Source: Streptomyces typhae
GTDB taxonomy: Bacteria > Actinomycetota > Actinomycetes > Streptomycetales > Streptomycetaceae
Length of the DNA stretch: 64,000 nt
Reading direction: 5' to 3'
Assembly: GCF_009755605.1 (NCBI RefSeq)
Contig: NZ_WPNZ01000008.1
Location: 248,001 to 312,000 of the forward strand
In this document: positions 51,776 to 59,752 of the stretch, piece by piece
How the letters are laid out: each line of letters starts with the position of its first letter
Position numbering within the stretch: position 1 is the first letter of the stretch
The notes under the pieces: model-generated
Seen by the model: only the letters and a program-made list of their open reading frames with translations
Database searches by the model: none
What the model was told of the DNA's origin: nothing
Translations under genes and position numbers: made by a program

Positions 51776-51937
51776 GCATCAAGCGTCAGACATCGGGCGG
51801 CGCGGGCTTCGGTTCCGGAGAACGTGACGGGTTAACGCCTTCTCAACCTCTCAGTCTGCTCAGAGGATGACCCCCGTCAAACCTCTTCCGTCGAACCCCT
51901 TCGGAAGGGCAGACGACGTCCACGGAGCGGAGCAACG

Positions 51938-52298
51938 ATGCTGAAGCAGTTGATGGCGAGTGCGACCGTCATCGTGACGGCCGCTCTGGGGCCGGCCGTG
52001 GGGCCGACGGCTGCCGACGCGGCCGCGGAACCGTGTCCCCCCGGGAACCTGTGCGCGTACACGGAGCGCGGTTACGGAGGCAAGCCCGGTCTGGCCGACC
52101 GGAACATGGAGGATCTGCTGCGCATCCACGAGTTCGCCAACGCGGTCTCGGTGTACAACTCAGGCACCCATTGCGCCGTGACCCTCTACACCAAGAAGCA
52201 CTACACCGGACCCTCCCTGACCCTCCAGCCCGGTCACGGGATCGGCGACCTCACAAGTCCCGTTCCACAAGAACGTGGCCTCTGCCCGGCGGTGCTGA
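51938..52298 (+). pseudogene. Peptidase inhibitor I36-like secreted protein, frameshifted near its 3' end
   Basis: A secreted protein with signal LMASATVIVTAALGPAVG and the I36 (Streptomyces metalloproteinase inhibitor, beta-gamma-crystallin-like) pattern EPCPPGNLCAYTERGYGG, FANAVSVYNSGTHCAVTLY, GHGIGDL. After GIGDLTS the frame is lost: dropping one C from the run at 52259-52261 restores PFHKNVASARRC and a stop at 52296-52298, matching PYYKNVASNHWC-stop of the downstream paralogue. As sequenced, translation misses this stop, loses the terminal Cys, and reads on in the frame of the next gene to 52765. Either a real mutation or a sequencing error. Confidence 0.85.
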
Positions 52299-52405
52299 GC
52301 GAGGTGGCCAGTTATTGGCTGGCGCATGGCTGCTGCTTTGCCCATGATTGCCCTGTTCTGTCCGCCAGCCGGGCCGGAAGCCCGGTGGAAGACGGGAGAA
52401 GGAGC

Positions 52406-52765
52406 ATGCTCAAGAAGCTGACGGCGAGCGGAGCCGCGATCGCTGCGGTCGCCATGGGCCTGGCCGTGGGATCGGCCACGCCGGCCACCGCCGACCCGTG
52501 CCCCTCGGGTGCGCTCTGCGCGTACCTGAGCACGAACTATTCCGGTGACCCGGGCACGGTGTACGGCAACAACAACAACCTGCTCCAGTACAACAAGTTC
52601 AACAACGCGGTGTCGGTGTCCAACAGCGGCACCCAGTGCACCGTGACGATCTACAGCGGCCTCGGCAGGTCCGGCAGCGACGTGGACATCCGCCGCGGCT
52701 ACGGAATCGGCAACCTCTCCGGGACCCCGTACTACAAGAACGTCGCCTCCAACCACTGGTGTTGA
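52406..52765 (+). CDS. Peptidase inhibitor I36-like secreted protein, intact paralogue
   Basis: A 119-residue secreted protein: signal MLKKLTASGAAIAAVAMGLA cleaved near ATPATA-DP, then DPCPSGALCAYLSTNYSGDP, FNNAVSVSNSGTQCTVTIYS, SDVDIRRGYGIGNLSG and a terminal Cys. The Cys pattern suggests two disulfides. Family I36 includes the SMI inhibitor of bacterial metalloproteases, so inhibition of extracellular proteases is the best guess; small beta-gamma-crystallin proteins without inhibitory activity also exist. ATG follows GAAGGAG. The next gene starts four bases after its stop. Confidence 0.85.
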   Translation: MLKKLTASGAAIAAVAMGLAVGSATPATADPCPSGALCAYLSTNYSGDPGTVYGNNNNLLQYNKFNNAVSVSNSGTQCTVTIYSGLGRSGSDVDIRRGYGIGNLSGTPYYKNVASNHWC

Positions 52766-52769
52766 GCAC

Positions 52770-53654
52770 GTGCGCGCCCAGCCGGCGGTCGTGATCGCTC
52801 TGTGTCTGCTGGTGGTGGGCGGGTGCTCCCGAGCACCCGCCCACCGGGGCGACGACCCGCCACCCGCGCCGTTCGACGGAGCGACCGTGGTCCCCGCGGA
52901 GCAGGCGAAGTCCCTGCACGCCTCCGAGGAGCGCGCCGTCGCCGCCTGCATGCGGCAGCGGGGCTTCGCCTACCGTCCGGTCCCCGCCGGTCGCACGGTG
53001 GCGGAGAGCCCGTACGGACTGCTGAGCGAGACGCAGGCCGCAGCGGACGGGTACGGCCTCACCGCCGACCTTCTGGCCGGGCCGCCCGACGATCCCAACG
53101 CGCGTGTCCTCGCCCGCCTGGACCCCGAACGCCGCGGCGCCTGGCGCGCAGCGCTGACGGGAACAGGCAGGCACGAGCGCATCCTCAGGGCGCCGGGCAG
53201 TCCCGACCTGCGCATCAACACGGACGGCTGCGTCCACCTCGGACGGCGTGTGCTGTACGGCAGTGCGTGGGAGCAGACCGAACTCACCGTCGCGGGACTG
53301 ACCGCACGAGTGATCGACCGAGTCCTCGCCGATCCGGCGTTCCGCGGCGCGCAGCGGACGTGGGCCGACTGCCTGCGGGCCAAGGGCGAGCCGTTCGCGA
53401 CCCTTCAGGATGCGCGCGGCGCCGTCCAAAGGGCCGCGCACAAGGCCGGAGACGACCGTGCGGCCCTCCGGGCCGTCGGCCGCCGCGAACTCCAGCTCGC
53501 CCGGCGGGACGCCGCCTGCCAGCGGCAGAGCGGTCTCGCCGAGGCCGTGCGCGCCGCCCAGGGACGAGTCGAGGCGGCCTTGCCCGCGTCGTCCCGCCGC
53601 CAGGTGACGACATTGACCGATCTGCGGAAGCGAGCACTCGACGCCTCCTCGTGA
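52770..53654 (+). CDS. Lipoprotein of unknown function
   Basis: A 294-residue lipoprotein with signal VVIALCLLVVGGCSRAPAH (lipobox VGGC). The mature part has six or so Cys residues in local patterns such as EERAVAACMRQRGFAYRPV, DGCVHLGRR, TWADCLRAKGEPFATLQDA and ARRDAACQRQSGLAEAVRAA, with long amphipathic helices towards the end. I do not recognise a family with certainty; similar Cys-containing lipoproteins are common in Streptomyces. GTG at 52770 lies four bases after the I36 gene stop, so the two are co-transcribed and this may be a membrane partner of the secreted protein. Confidence 0.75.
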   Translation: MRAQPAVVIALCLLVVGGCSRAPAHRGDDPPPAPFDGATVVPAEQAKSLHASEERAVAACMRQRGFAYRPVPAGRTVAESPYGLLSETQAAADGYGLTADLLAGPPDDPNARVLARLDPERRGAWRAALTGTGRHERILRAPGSPDLRINTDGCVHLGRRVLYGSAWEQTELTVAGLTARVIDRVLADPAFRGAQRTWADCLRAKGEPFATLQDARGAVQRAAHKAGDDRAALRAVGRRELQLARRDAACQRQSGLAEAVRAAQGRVEAALPASSRRQVTTLTDLRKRALDASS

Positions 53655-53801
53655 ACCCCCTCACCATGAGGCCCTCCGGCTATGGCCGTCACGCTCTCCC
53701 CCTGTGCTCGCCCTGCCACCGGGCGACGCGGCATTCGGCCTCCGTCAACCCCCTTGACACCACGGCCCACTTAAAGCCCTACTGGACCCTGCGCAACCGC
53801 T

Positions 53802-53813
53802 GACAACGTTGTC
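53802..53813. promoter_or_regulatory. LacI-type palindrome upstream of the GH92 gene
   Basis: GACAACGTTGTC is a perfect 12-bp palindrome with a central CG, as in operators of LacI-family regulators of glycoside hydrolase genes. It lies 30-41 bp before the GH92 start, in a position to block transcription. TTGACA at 53753-53758 could be the -35 of that promoter. Confidence 0.55.
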
Positions 53814-53842
53814 CAGATCGTTGCTTGGAGGGGACTCAGGGG

Positions 53843-56800
53843 ATGGCACACAGACCTCGACACAGAGGCCGAGGGGTGAATCGGCACGGCGGCCGGGCGG
53901 GGGCGGGGCGCCGCGCCCCGGTCGCCGTCGGCCTCACCGCGCTCGCGGTGCTCGCGGCCTCGCAGGGCGTCGCCGTGGCCGGGCCGGAGCGGACTCCGAA
54001 GGCGGAGCGGGAGTTCAGTTCCTCGTTCGAGAAGGACGACGCGCAGCCGGACTGGCTGAGCACGGTCGAGACGGGGCCCGACGGCAGGAAGAAGGCCGCC
54101 GGGGTCAACGGCGGCTTCTCCTCCGGGATTCCGGGGAGCGTCAACGACCACGTCGTGGACGTGCGGGCGAGCGGTGAGAACGCCGGTGCCGGGGAGACCA
54201 AGGAGATGCTGGTCGACGGCGAGCAGTCGACGAAGTGGCTCACCTTCAAGCCCACCGGCTGGGTGGAGTTCGAGCTCGACGCGCCCGCGAAGGTGGTGCG
54301 GTACGCGCTGACCTCCGCCAACGACCACCCGGAGCGCGACCCGAAGGATTTCAAGCTCCAGGGGTCGAGCGACGGCAAGGACTGGAAGGACCTCGACAGC
54401 CGTACGGGCGAGAAGTTCGCCAGCCCCTTCACGACGAAGAAGTACGAGTTCGACAACGCGACGGCCTACCGGCACTACCGCCTGGAGATCACCGCCAACA
54501 ACGGCGCGGGCGACGCCCTGCAACTCGCCGACGTGCAGCTCTCCATAGGCGGCAGCGACACCCCGGCCCCGCCGGACGACATGCTGAGCCTGATCGACCG
54601 CGGCCCCGCAGGGTCCCCGACGGCCAAGGCGCGCGCCGGGTTCACCGGCAGGCAGGCGCTGCGGTACGCGGGCACGCACACCGCCGAGCAGCGTGGCTAC
54701 TCGTACAACAAGGTCTTCGACGTGAACGTCGACGTGCGGCGCGACACGGAGCTGTCGTACCGCGTGTTCCCGTCGATGGCGGACGGTGACCTCGACTACG
54801 ACGCCACGAACGTCGCCGTCGACCTGGCGTTTACGGACGGCACCTATCTGAGCGACCTCAAGGCCACCGACCAGCACGGCTTCCCGCTGACGCCGCGCGG
54901 GCAGGGCGACGCGAAGGTCCTGTACGTCAACCAGTGGAACGACGTCGCCGGACGCATCGGTGAGGTCGCCGCGGGCAGGACGGTGGACCGGATCCTGGTC
55001 GGCTACGACTCCCCCAAGGGCCCGGCGAAGTTCCGCGGCTGGCTGGACGACGTGTCGCTGAAGGAGACCCCGCCCGCGAAGCCGAAGGCGCGCCCCTCCG
55101 ACTACGCCTCGACGACACGCGGCACGAACTCCAGCGGCGGCTTCTCGCGCGGCAACACCTTCCCGGCGACGGCGGTCCCGCACGGCTTCAACTTCTGGAC
55201 GCCGGTGACCAACGCGGGCTCCGTCAGCTGGCTGTACGACTACGCGCGCGGCAACAACGACGACAACCTGCCCACGGTGCAGGCGTTCAGCGCGAGCCAC
55301 GAGCCGAGCCCGTGGATGGGCGACCGACAGACCTTCCAGGTGATGCCGTCGGCGGCGAAGGGCACCCCGGACGCGGACCGCGCCAAGCGGGCGCTGCCGT
55401 TCCGGCACGAGAAGGAGACGGCGAGGCCGCACTACTACGGCGTGACGTTCGAGAACGGCCTGAAGGCCGAGATGACGCCGACCGATCACGCGGCCATGTT
55501 CAAGTTCACCTATCCCGGTGACGACGCGAGCATGATTTTCGACAACATCGAGGTCACGGGCAACACCAAGCACGACGTCGGCCTGACCCTGGACAAGGAG
55601 AGGGGGGTCGTGACGGGCTACTCCGACGTGAAGTCGGGTCTGTCCACGGGCGCGACGCGCATGTTCGTGTACGGCACCTTCGACCGCCCGGTCACGGACG
55701 GCGGCAAGCTGAAGGGCGGCGGCACCACCGACGCCACCGGCTATCTCCGCTTCTCCCCCGGTGCGGACCGCAGCGTCTCGCTGCGCCTGGCGACCTCGCT
55801 GATCAGCGTCGACCAGGCGAAGGCCAACCTGGACGCGGAGATACCCGCGGGCACGTCCTTCGGCCGGGTCGAGGAGCGGGCGCAGGACAAGTGGGACGAC
55901 ATCCTCGGCCGGGTGGAGGTGGAGGGCGCGAGCGAGAGCCAGAAGACGTCCCTGTACTCCAGCCTGTACCGCCTCTACCTCTACCCCAACTCGGGTTTCG
56001 AGAAGGTCGGCTCGACGTACAAGTACGCGTCGCCGTTCTCCCCGGCGACCGGCGCCGACACCCCCACCCGCACCGGCGCGAAGATCGTCGAGGGCAAGCC
56101 GTACGTGAACAACGGCTTCTGGGACACCTACCGCACGACGTGGCCCGCGTACTCGCTCCTCACCCCGGAGAAGGCGGGTGAGCTGGTCGACGGCTTCGTG
56201 CAGCACTACAAGGACGGCGGCTGGACGTCGCGCTGGTCCTCGCCCGGCTATGCGGACCTGATGACCGGCACGTCCTCCGACGTGGCGTTCGCCGACGCGT
56301 ACGTGAAGGGCGTCAAGGGCTTCGACGCGAAGGCCGCGTACGACGCGGCGGTGAAGAACGCGACGGTCGCGCCCGACAAGTCGGGCTACGGCCGCAAGGG
56401 CATGGGAACGTCGCCGTTCCTCGGCTACACGCCGTCCGAGACCCACGAAGGCCTGTCGTGGGCGCTTGAGGGCTACCTCAACGACTACGGCATCGCGAAG
56501 ATGGGCGAGGCCCTCCACAAGAAGACGGGCAAGAAGCGCTACAAGGAGGAGGCCTCCTACTTCCTGAACCGCGCCCGCGACTACGTCAACCTCTTCGACG
56601 CCAAGGCCGGTTTCTTCCAGGGCAGGAACAAGAAGGGCGACTGGCGCGTCCCCTCGGAGAAGTTCGACCCGCGCGTCTGGGGCCACGACTACACCGAGAC
56701 CAACGCGTGGGGCTACGCCTTCACCGCGCCGCAGGACTCGCGTGGCCTCGCCAACCTGTACGGGGGCCGGAAGGGCCTGGCGAAGAAGCTCGACACGTAC

Positions 56801-57733
56801 TTCGCGACTCCGGAGACGGCTTCCCCCGAGTTCGCCGGTTCCTACAACGGCGTCATCCACGAGATGACGGAGGCCCGTGACGTCCGGATGGGCATGTACG
56901 GCCACTCCAACCAGGTCGCGCACCACGCCGCGTACATGTACGACGCGGCCGGGCAGCCCCACAAGACGCAGGAGAAGGTCCGCGAGGTCCTCTCCCGCCT
57001 CTACACCGGCAGCGAGATCGGCCAGGGCTACCACGGCGACGAGGACAACGGCGAGCAGTCCGCCTGGTACCTCTTCTCGTCCCTCGGCTTCTACCCGCTG
57101 GTCATGGGCAGCGGCGAGTACGCGATCGGCTCGCCGCAGTTCAAGAAGATGACCGTGCACCTGGACAACGGCCGGGACCTGGTCGTGAGGGCTCCCAAGA
57201 ACAGCGCGAAGAACGTGTACGTCCAGGGCCTGAAGGTCAACGGCAAGAAGTGGAACTCCACCGCCCTGCCGCACAGTGCCATCGCCAAGGGCGGGGTCCT
57301 CGAATTCGACATGGGGCCGAAGCCGTCCGCTTGGGGCGCGGGGCCCGGAGCCCAGCCCGTCTCCGTCACGGACGACGACAAGGTGCCGTCTCCTCGCGTG
57401 GACGCGACGCGGGTGGAGGGGGAGCTGTTCGACAACTCATCCGCCACGTACGCCGACGCGGCCTCCGTCGTCCTGCCGGTCGAGGGCCGCACCAAGGCCG
57501 TGCAGTACACCCTCACGTCGGCCGACAAGGCGTCCGCGCCGCGCGGGTGGGTCCTCCAGGGTTCCCGCGACGGCGAGGAGTGGTCGACCGTCGACAAGCG
57601 GTCCGGCGAGTCGTTCGCCTGGGACAGGCAGACCCGCCCGTTCACGGTGGGCAAGCCCGGCTCGTTCAAGAAGTACCGGCTTGTGTTCACCGGGGGCCGG
57701 GCGACCCTTGCGGAGGTGGAGCTGCTCCGGTGA
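53843..57733 (+). CDS. Secreted GH92 alpha-mannosidase with carbohydrate-binding modules
   Basis: A 1296-residue exported protein. After a Tat/Sec-like signal (GRRAPVAVGLTALAVLAAS) comes an F5/8-type C or CBM32-like module (about 95-190, STKWLTFKPTGWVEFELD, PKDFKLQGSSDGKDWKDLD). The GH92 N-terminal beta domain and (alpha/alpha)6 barrel follow, with GTSPFLGYTPSETHEGLSWA and GDEDNGEQSAWYLFSSLGFY, which hold the catalytic and calcium-binding acidic residues, and RMGMYGHSNQVAHHAAYMYD. A partial C-terminal module (GWVLQGSRDGEEWSTVDKRS) closes it. GH92 enzymes are calcium-dependent exo-alpha-mannosidases acting on fungal or yeast mannans and N-glycans. ATG follows GGAGGGGACTCAGGGG. Confidence 0.9.
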   Translation: MAHRPRHRGRGVNRHGGRAGAGRRAPVAVGLTALAVLAASQGVAVAGPERTPKAEREFSSSFEKDDAQPDWLSTVETGPDGRKKAAGVNGGFSSGIPGSVNDHVVDVRASGENAGAGETKEMLVDGEQSTKWLTFKPTGWVEFELDAPAKVVRYALTSANDHPERDPKDFKLQGSSDGKDWKDLDSRTGEKFASPFTTKKYEFDNATAYRHYRLEITANNGAGDALQLADVQLSIGGSDTPAPPDDMLSLIDRGPAGSPTAKARAGFTGRQALRYAGTHTAEQRGYSYNKVFDVNVDVRRDTELSYRVFPSMADGDLDYDATNVAVDLAFTDGTYLSDLKATDQHGFPLTPRGQGDAKVLYVNQWNDVAGRIGEVAAGRTVDRILVGYDSPKGPAKFRGWLDDVSLKETPPAKPKARPSDYASTTRGTNSSGGFSRGNTFPATAVPHGFNFWTPVTNAGSVSWLYDYARGNNDDNLPTVQAFSASHEPSPWMGDRQTFQVMPSAAKGTPDADRAKRALPFRHEKETARPHYYGVTFENGLKAEMTPTDHAAMFKFTYPGDDASMIFDNIEVTGNTKHDVGLTLDKERGVVTGYSDVKSGLSTGATRMFVYGTFDRPVTDGGKLKGGGTTDATGYLRFSPGADRSVSLRLATSLISVDQAKANLDAEIPAGTSFGRVEERAQDKWDDILGRVEVEGASESQKTSLYSSLYRLYLYPNSGFEKVGSTYKYASPFSPATGADTPTRTGAKIVEGKPYVNNGFWDTYRTTWPAYSLLTPEKAGELVDGFVQHYKDGGWTSRWSSPGYADLMTGTSSDVAFADAYVKGVKGFDAKAAYDAAVKNATVAPDKSGYGRKGMGTSPFLGYTPSETHEGLSWALEGYLNDYGIAKMGEALHKKTGKKRYKEEASYFLNRARDYVNLFDAKAGFFQGRNKKGDWRVPSEKFDPRVWGHDYTETNAWGYAFTAPQDSRGLANLYGGRKGLAKKLDTYFATPETASPEFAGSYNGVIHEMTEARDVRMGMYGHSNQVAHHAAYMYDAAGQPHKTQEKVREVLSRLYTGSEIGQGYHGDEDNGEQSAWYLFSSLGFYPLVMGSGEYAIGSPQFKKMTVHLDNGRDLVVRAPKNSAKNVYVQGLKVNGKKWNSTALPHSAIAKGGVLEFDMGPKPSAWGAGPGAQPVSVTDDDKVPSPRVDATRVEGELFDNSSATYADAASVVLPVEGRTKAVQYTLTSADKASAPRGWVLQGSRDGEEWSTVDKRSGESFAWDRQTRPFTVGKPGSFKKYRLVFTGGRATLAEVELLR

Positions 57734-58127
57734 CCTGGGCGAACTCGGCCCACACGACCTTTCCCGGGTCGCGTGGTTCGACGCCCCACTTGTCGGCGAG
57801 CGCCGACACGATGAGCAGGCCGCGCCCCGACTCGCCCACTCCCCCCTTGGCGGGCCGGGGCCGGCCGCCGCCGCTGTCGTGCACCTCCACACGTACGGCG
57901 GCACCGTCCCGCCGGAGCCGCAGCAGGAAGCCGCGGCCCGGCGGGACTCCGTGCGTCAGGGCGTTTGTCGTCAGCTCGCTGACCGCCAGGAGGATGTCCG
58001 CTGCGGCGGGGCCGGTGACGCCCCAGCCGCAGAGGGCCATCTGCGCGTAGGCGCGGGCTGCGGGGACGGAGCGGCGTTCCCGCTGGTAGAACCGGGCGTA
58101 GGCGAGTTCGGGGGAAGTTTCGTCGTT
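57687..58127 (-). CDS. Anti-sigma-factor-type histidine-kinase-like ATPase
   Basis: A protein of about 146 residues with the HATPase_c_2 fold seen in Streptomyces RsbW/SpoIIAB-like proteins: RERRSVPAARAYAQMAL, N box SELTTNALTHGVPPG, G1 box VRVEVHDSGGGRPRPA and G2 box ESGRGLLIVSALADKWGV. Many such proteins have no known sigma partner and are encoded beside an XRE gene and DUF397 genes, exactly as here. GTG at 58127 is the chosen start; TTG at 58157 would add ten residues. Its 3' end overlaps that of the convergent GH92 gene by 47 bases. Confidence 0.83.
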   Translation of the reverse strand, partial: NDETSPELAYARFYQRERRSVPAARAYAQMALCGWGVTGPAAADILLAVSELTTNALTHGVPPGRGFLLRLRRDGAAVRVEVHDSGGGRPRPAKGGVGESGRGLLIVSALADKWGVEPRDPGKVVWAEFAQVTGAAPPPQGSPGPR

Positions 58128-58243
58128 CACGTGATGAGGGTCACAATATGTGCCCAAGATGGTGCAGTAAGTGAGGTCGTACGGACCTGCTGTACGGGCT
58201 CACACCGGTGGATGGACCAGTTCCGGTGGGGAGTTGTACTCGC

Positions 58244-59068
58244 ATGATCGGCTCGCGACGACGGCCACAGAAGAACGCTTCGGCGCGAAAGCTGGTGGGG
58301 GCGCTACTGGCCCTCCACCGGGAGGCGGCGGGGTTCACGCAGAGAACCTTGGCTGATCGCGTCGCCGCCAGCGAGGACCACATCGCTTCCATCGAACAGG
58401 GGCGGCGCGCCCTGAAGATGGATATGGCGGTGCTGCTGGACGAAATCCTGAGCACCCGCCGGACGTTGGAGACTGCGGTCGACAATATGCCGGAGGTCGA
58501 TCTGGTACCCAGGTTCGCTGAGGAGTACCTGGACCGGGAGAGAGAAGCCCTCTCGATTTCCTGGTACGAAGCCTTCGTCGTGCCCGGACTGCTGCAAACG
58601 GAAGCGTATGCCCGGGCTGTGTTCCGCAGCCGCGTGCCGGTGTACGACGAGGACAGCATCGAGCAGCTTGTCGCGATGCGCATCGAGCGACGGGAGATCC
58701 TGCATCGCAAGCAGCCGCCGATGGCGAACTTCGTGATCTGGGAAGCAATGCTGTCCGACCGATTGGGTGGCCCCAACGTGCACGTTGAGCAAGTACGCCA
58801 TCTGCGCAAGTGTGCCGACCTTCCCGGCGTCTCCCTGCAGATCCTGCCTCTGGGCCGCACCACGCACGCCGCCCTCGATGGCCCGTTCATCCTGCTGGAG
58901 ACACCTGACCATCAGCGGCTCGCCTACACCGAGACTCAGCGCGGCAGCCATCTGATCGCCGACCTCGACGAGGTGGCGATCCTGAATCAGAAGTATGCGA
59001 TGCTGCGGACCCATGCCCGAGATCCCGAGGAGACCAAGGGCCTGTTGGACCGACTGCTAGGAGAGTAA
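58244..59068 (+). CDS. XRE family regulator with DUF5753 domain
   Basis: A 274-residue regulator. The N-terminal helix-turn-helix includes GALLALHREAAGFTQRTLAD and ASEDHIASIEQGRRALK. The DUF5753 domain follows (ISWYEAFVVPGLLQTEAYAR, RIERREILHRKQPP, LQILPLGRTTHAALDGPFIL). These proteins occur in hundreds of copies per Streptomyces clade with DUF397 partners; a few influence development or antibiotic production. ATG at 58244 lies 10 bases after GGGGAG. The stop overlaps the next start (TAATG), so the DUF397 gene is coupled. It is divergent from the ATPase gene. Confidence 0.88.
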   Translation: MIGSRRRPQKNASARKLVGALLALHREAAGFTQRTLADRVAASEDHIASIEQGRRALKMDMAVLLDEILSTRRTLETAVDNMPEVDLVPRFAEEYLDREREALSISWYEAFVVPGLLQTEAYARAVFRSRVPVYDEDSIEQLVAMRIERREILHRKQPPMANFVIWEAMLSDRLGGPNVHVEQVRHLRKCADLPGVSLQILPLGRTTHAALDGPFILLETPDHQRLAYTETQRGSHLIADLDEVAILNQKYAMLRTHARDPEETKGLLDRLLGE

Positions 59069-59382
59069 TGGGTGGCAGCACCGCACTTGATTGGTACAAG
59101 TCCAGCTACAGCGGCAGCGAGGGCGGCGCCTGCCTGGAAGCCGCTTACCAGTGGCATAAGTCGAGCTACAGCAGCGGCGAAGGCGGCGCCTGCTTGGAGG
59201 TCACGCGCAACTGTCGCAAGTCCAGCCACAGTGGCAGCGACGGCGGCAACTGTGTGCAGGTAGCGGCAACCGTCGCCACCGTGCACATCCGCGACTCCAA
59301 GAACCCGCGCGGAGCGCACCTCATCATCTCCCCCGCCACCTGGACCGCGTTCCTCACGCTTCCCCAGGAAACTCGCGGCTGA
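59068..59382 (+). CDS. DUF397 protein with triplicated N-terminal motif
   Basis: A 104-residue protein. DUF397 normally has one WxKSSYS-G-GGxCVEVA motif followed by a VxVRDSK-P-G-xL-Fxxx-W half. Here the first half occurs three times, beginning WYKSSYSGSEGGACLE, WHKSSYSSGEGGACLE and CRKSSHSGSDGGNCVQ, spaced exactly 20 residues (60 bp at 59092, 59152, 59212). A normal second half follows (TVHIRDSKNPRGAHLIISPA). It is translationally coupled to the XRE gene and would be its partner. The function of DUF397 is not known. Confidence 0.85.
   Translation: MGGSTALDWYKSSYSGSEGGACLEAAYQWHKSSYSSGEGGACLEVTRNCRKSSHSGSDGGNCVQVAATVATVHIRDSKNPRGAHLIISPATWTAFLTLPQETRG
59092..59271 (+). repeat. 60-bp coding triplication in the DUF397 gene
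   Basis: Three direct repeats of 60 bp starting at 59092, 59152 and 59212; the first two are more alike than the third. Confidence 0.85.
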
Positions 59383-59409
59383 CCTCACTGCGTGCGCAAC
59401 CGCTCTGCG

Positions 59410-59512
59410 ATGCCTCGCCATGTCGTCGTAAGCCACCTCATCGCCGGCCCCGACGATGTGGCGATCCTGACCTACAGGTATGGGAGGCTGCGGTCCATGA
59501 CCCCTACCGCTC
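59410..59512 (+). pseudogene. Remnant of the 3' end of a second XRE/DUF5753 gene
   Basis: In one frame this reads VSHLIAGPDDVAILTYRYGR then LRSMTP, clearly matching GSHLIADLDEVAILNQKYAM then LRTHA near the end of the XRE gene at 58244, with DNA similarity over about 80 bp (59425-59506 against 58939-59010 and beyond). The rest of the XRE gene is missing. It lies just before the second DUF397 gene, as an intact XRE gene would. Confidence 0.7.
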
Positions 59513-59559
59513 ACAACTCAGCAGGGAATACGCGCCTGTTGACTGTTGCCAGGAGAGAG

Positions 59560-59745
59560 ATGGGTAACGGCACCGCGCCCGAGTGGTTCAAGTCCAGCTA
59601 CAGCGACGACGAAGGGCAGGCCTGCCTGGAGATAGCCGAAGCCCCCGCCGTCGTCCACATCCGGGACTCCAAAACCCCAGAGGCCCCGCACCTCACTGTC
59701 ACGTGCACCGCCTGGACCGCCTTCCTGGCGCACCGGCAAGCCTGA
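59560..59745 (+). CDS. DUF397 protein (second copy)
   Basis: A 61-residue protein with a single standard DUF397 layout: EWFKSSYSDDEGQACLEIAE and VVHIRDSKTPEAPHLTVTC followed by WTAFLAHRQ. ATG at 59560 follows AGGAGAGAG, mirroring the AGGAGAGTA before the first DUF397 gene. A longer in-frame version from 59392 would include the XRE remnant and is not likely to be the native start. Its partner regulator seems to have decayed, so it may depend on the intact XRE protein. Confidence 0.82.
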   Translation: MGNGTAPEWFKSSYSDDEGQACLEIAEAPAVVHIRDSKTPEAPHLTVTCTAWTAFLAHRQA

Positions 59746-59752
59746 CCGGCAC

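Noticed and set aside
53771..57274. 1167-codon frame antisense to the GH92 gene
   Set aside because: Arg/Val/Leu-rich mirror of a gene with clear GH92 motifs; no domain of its own.
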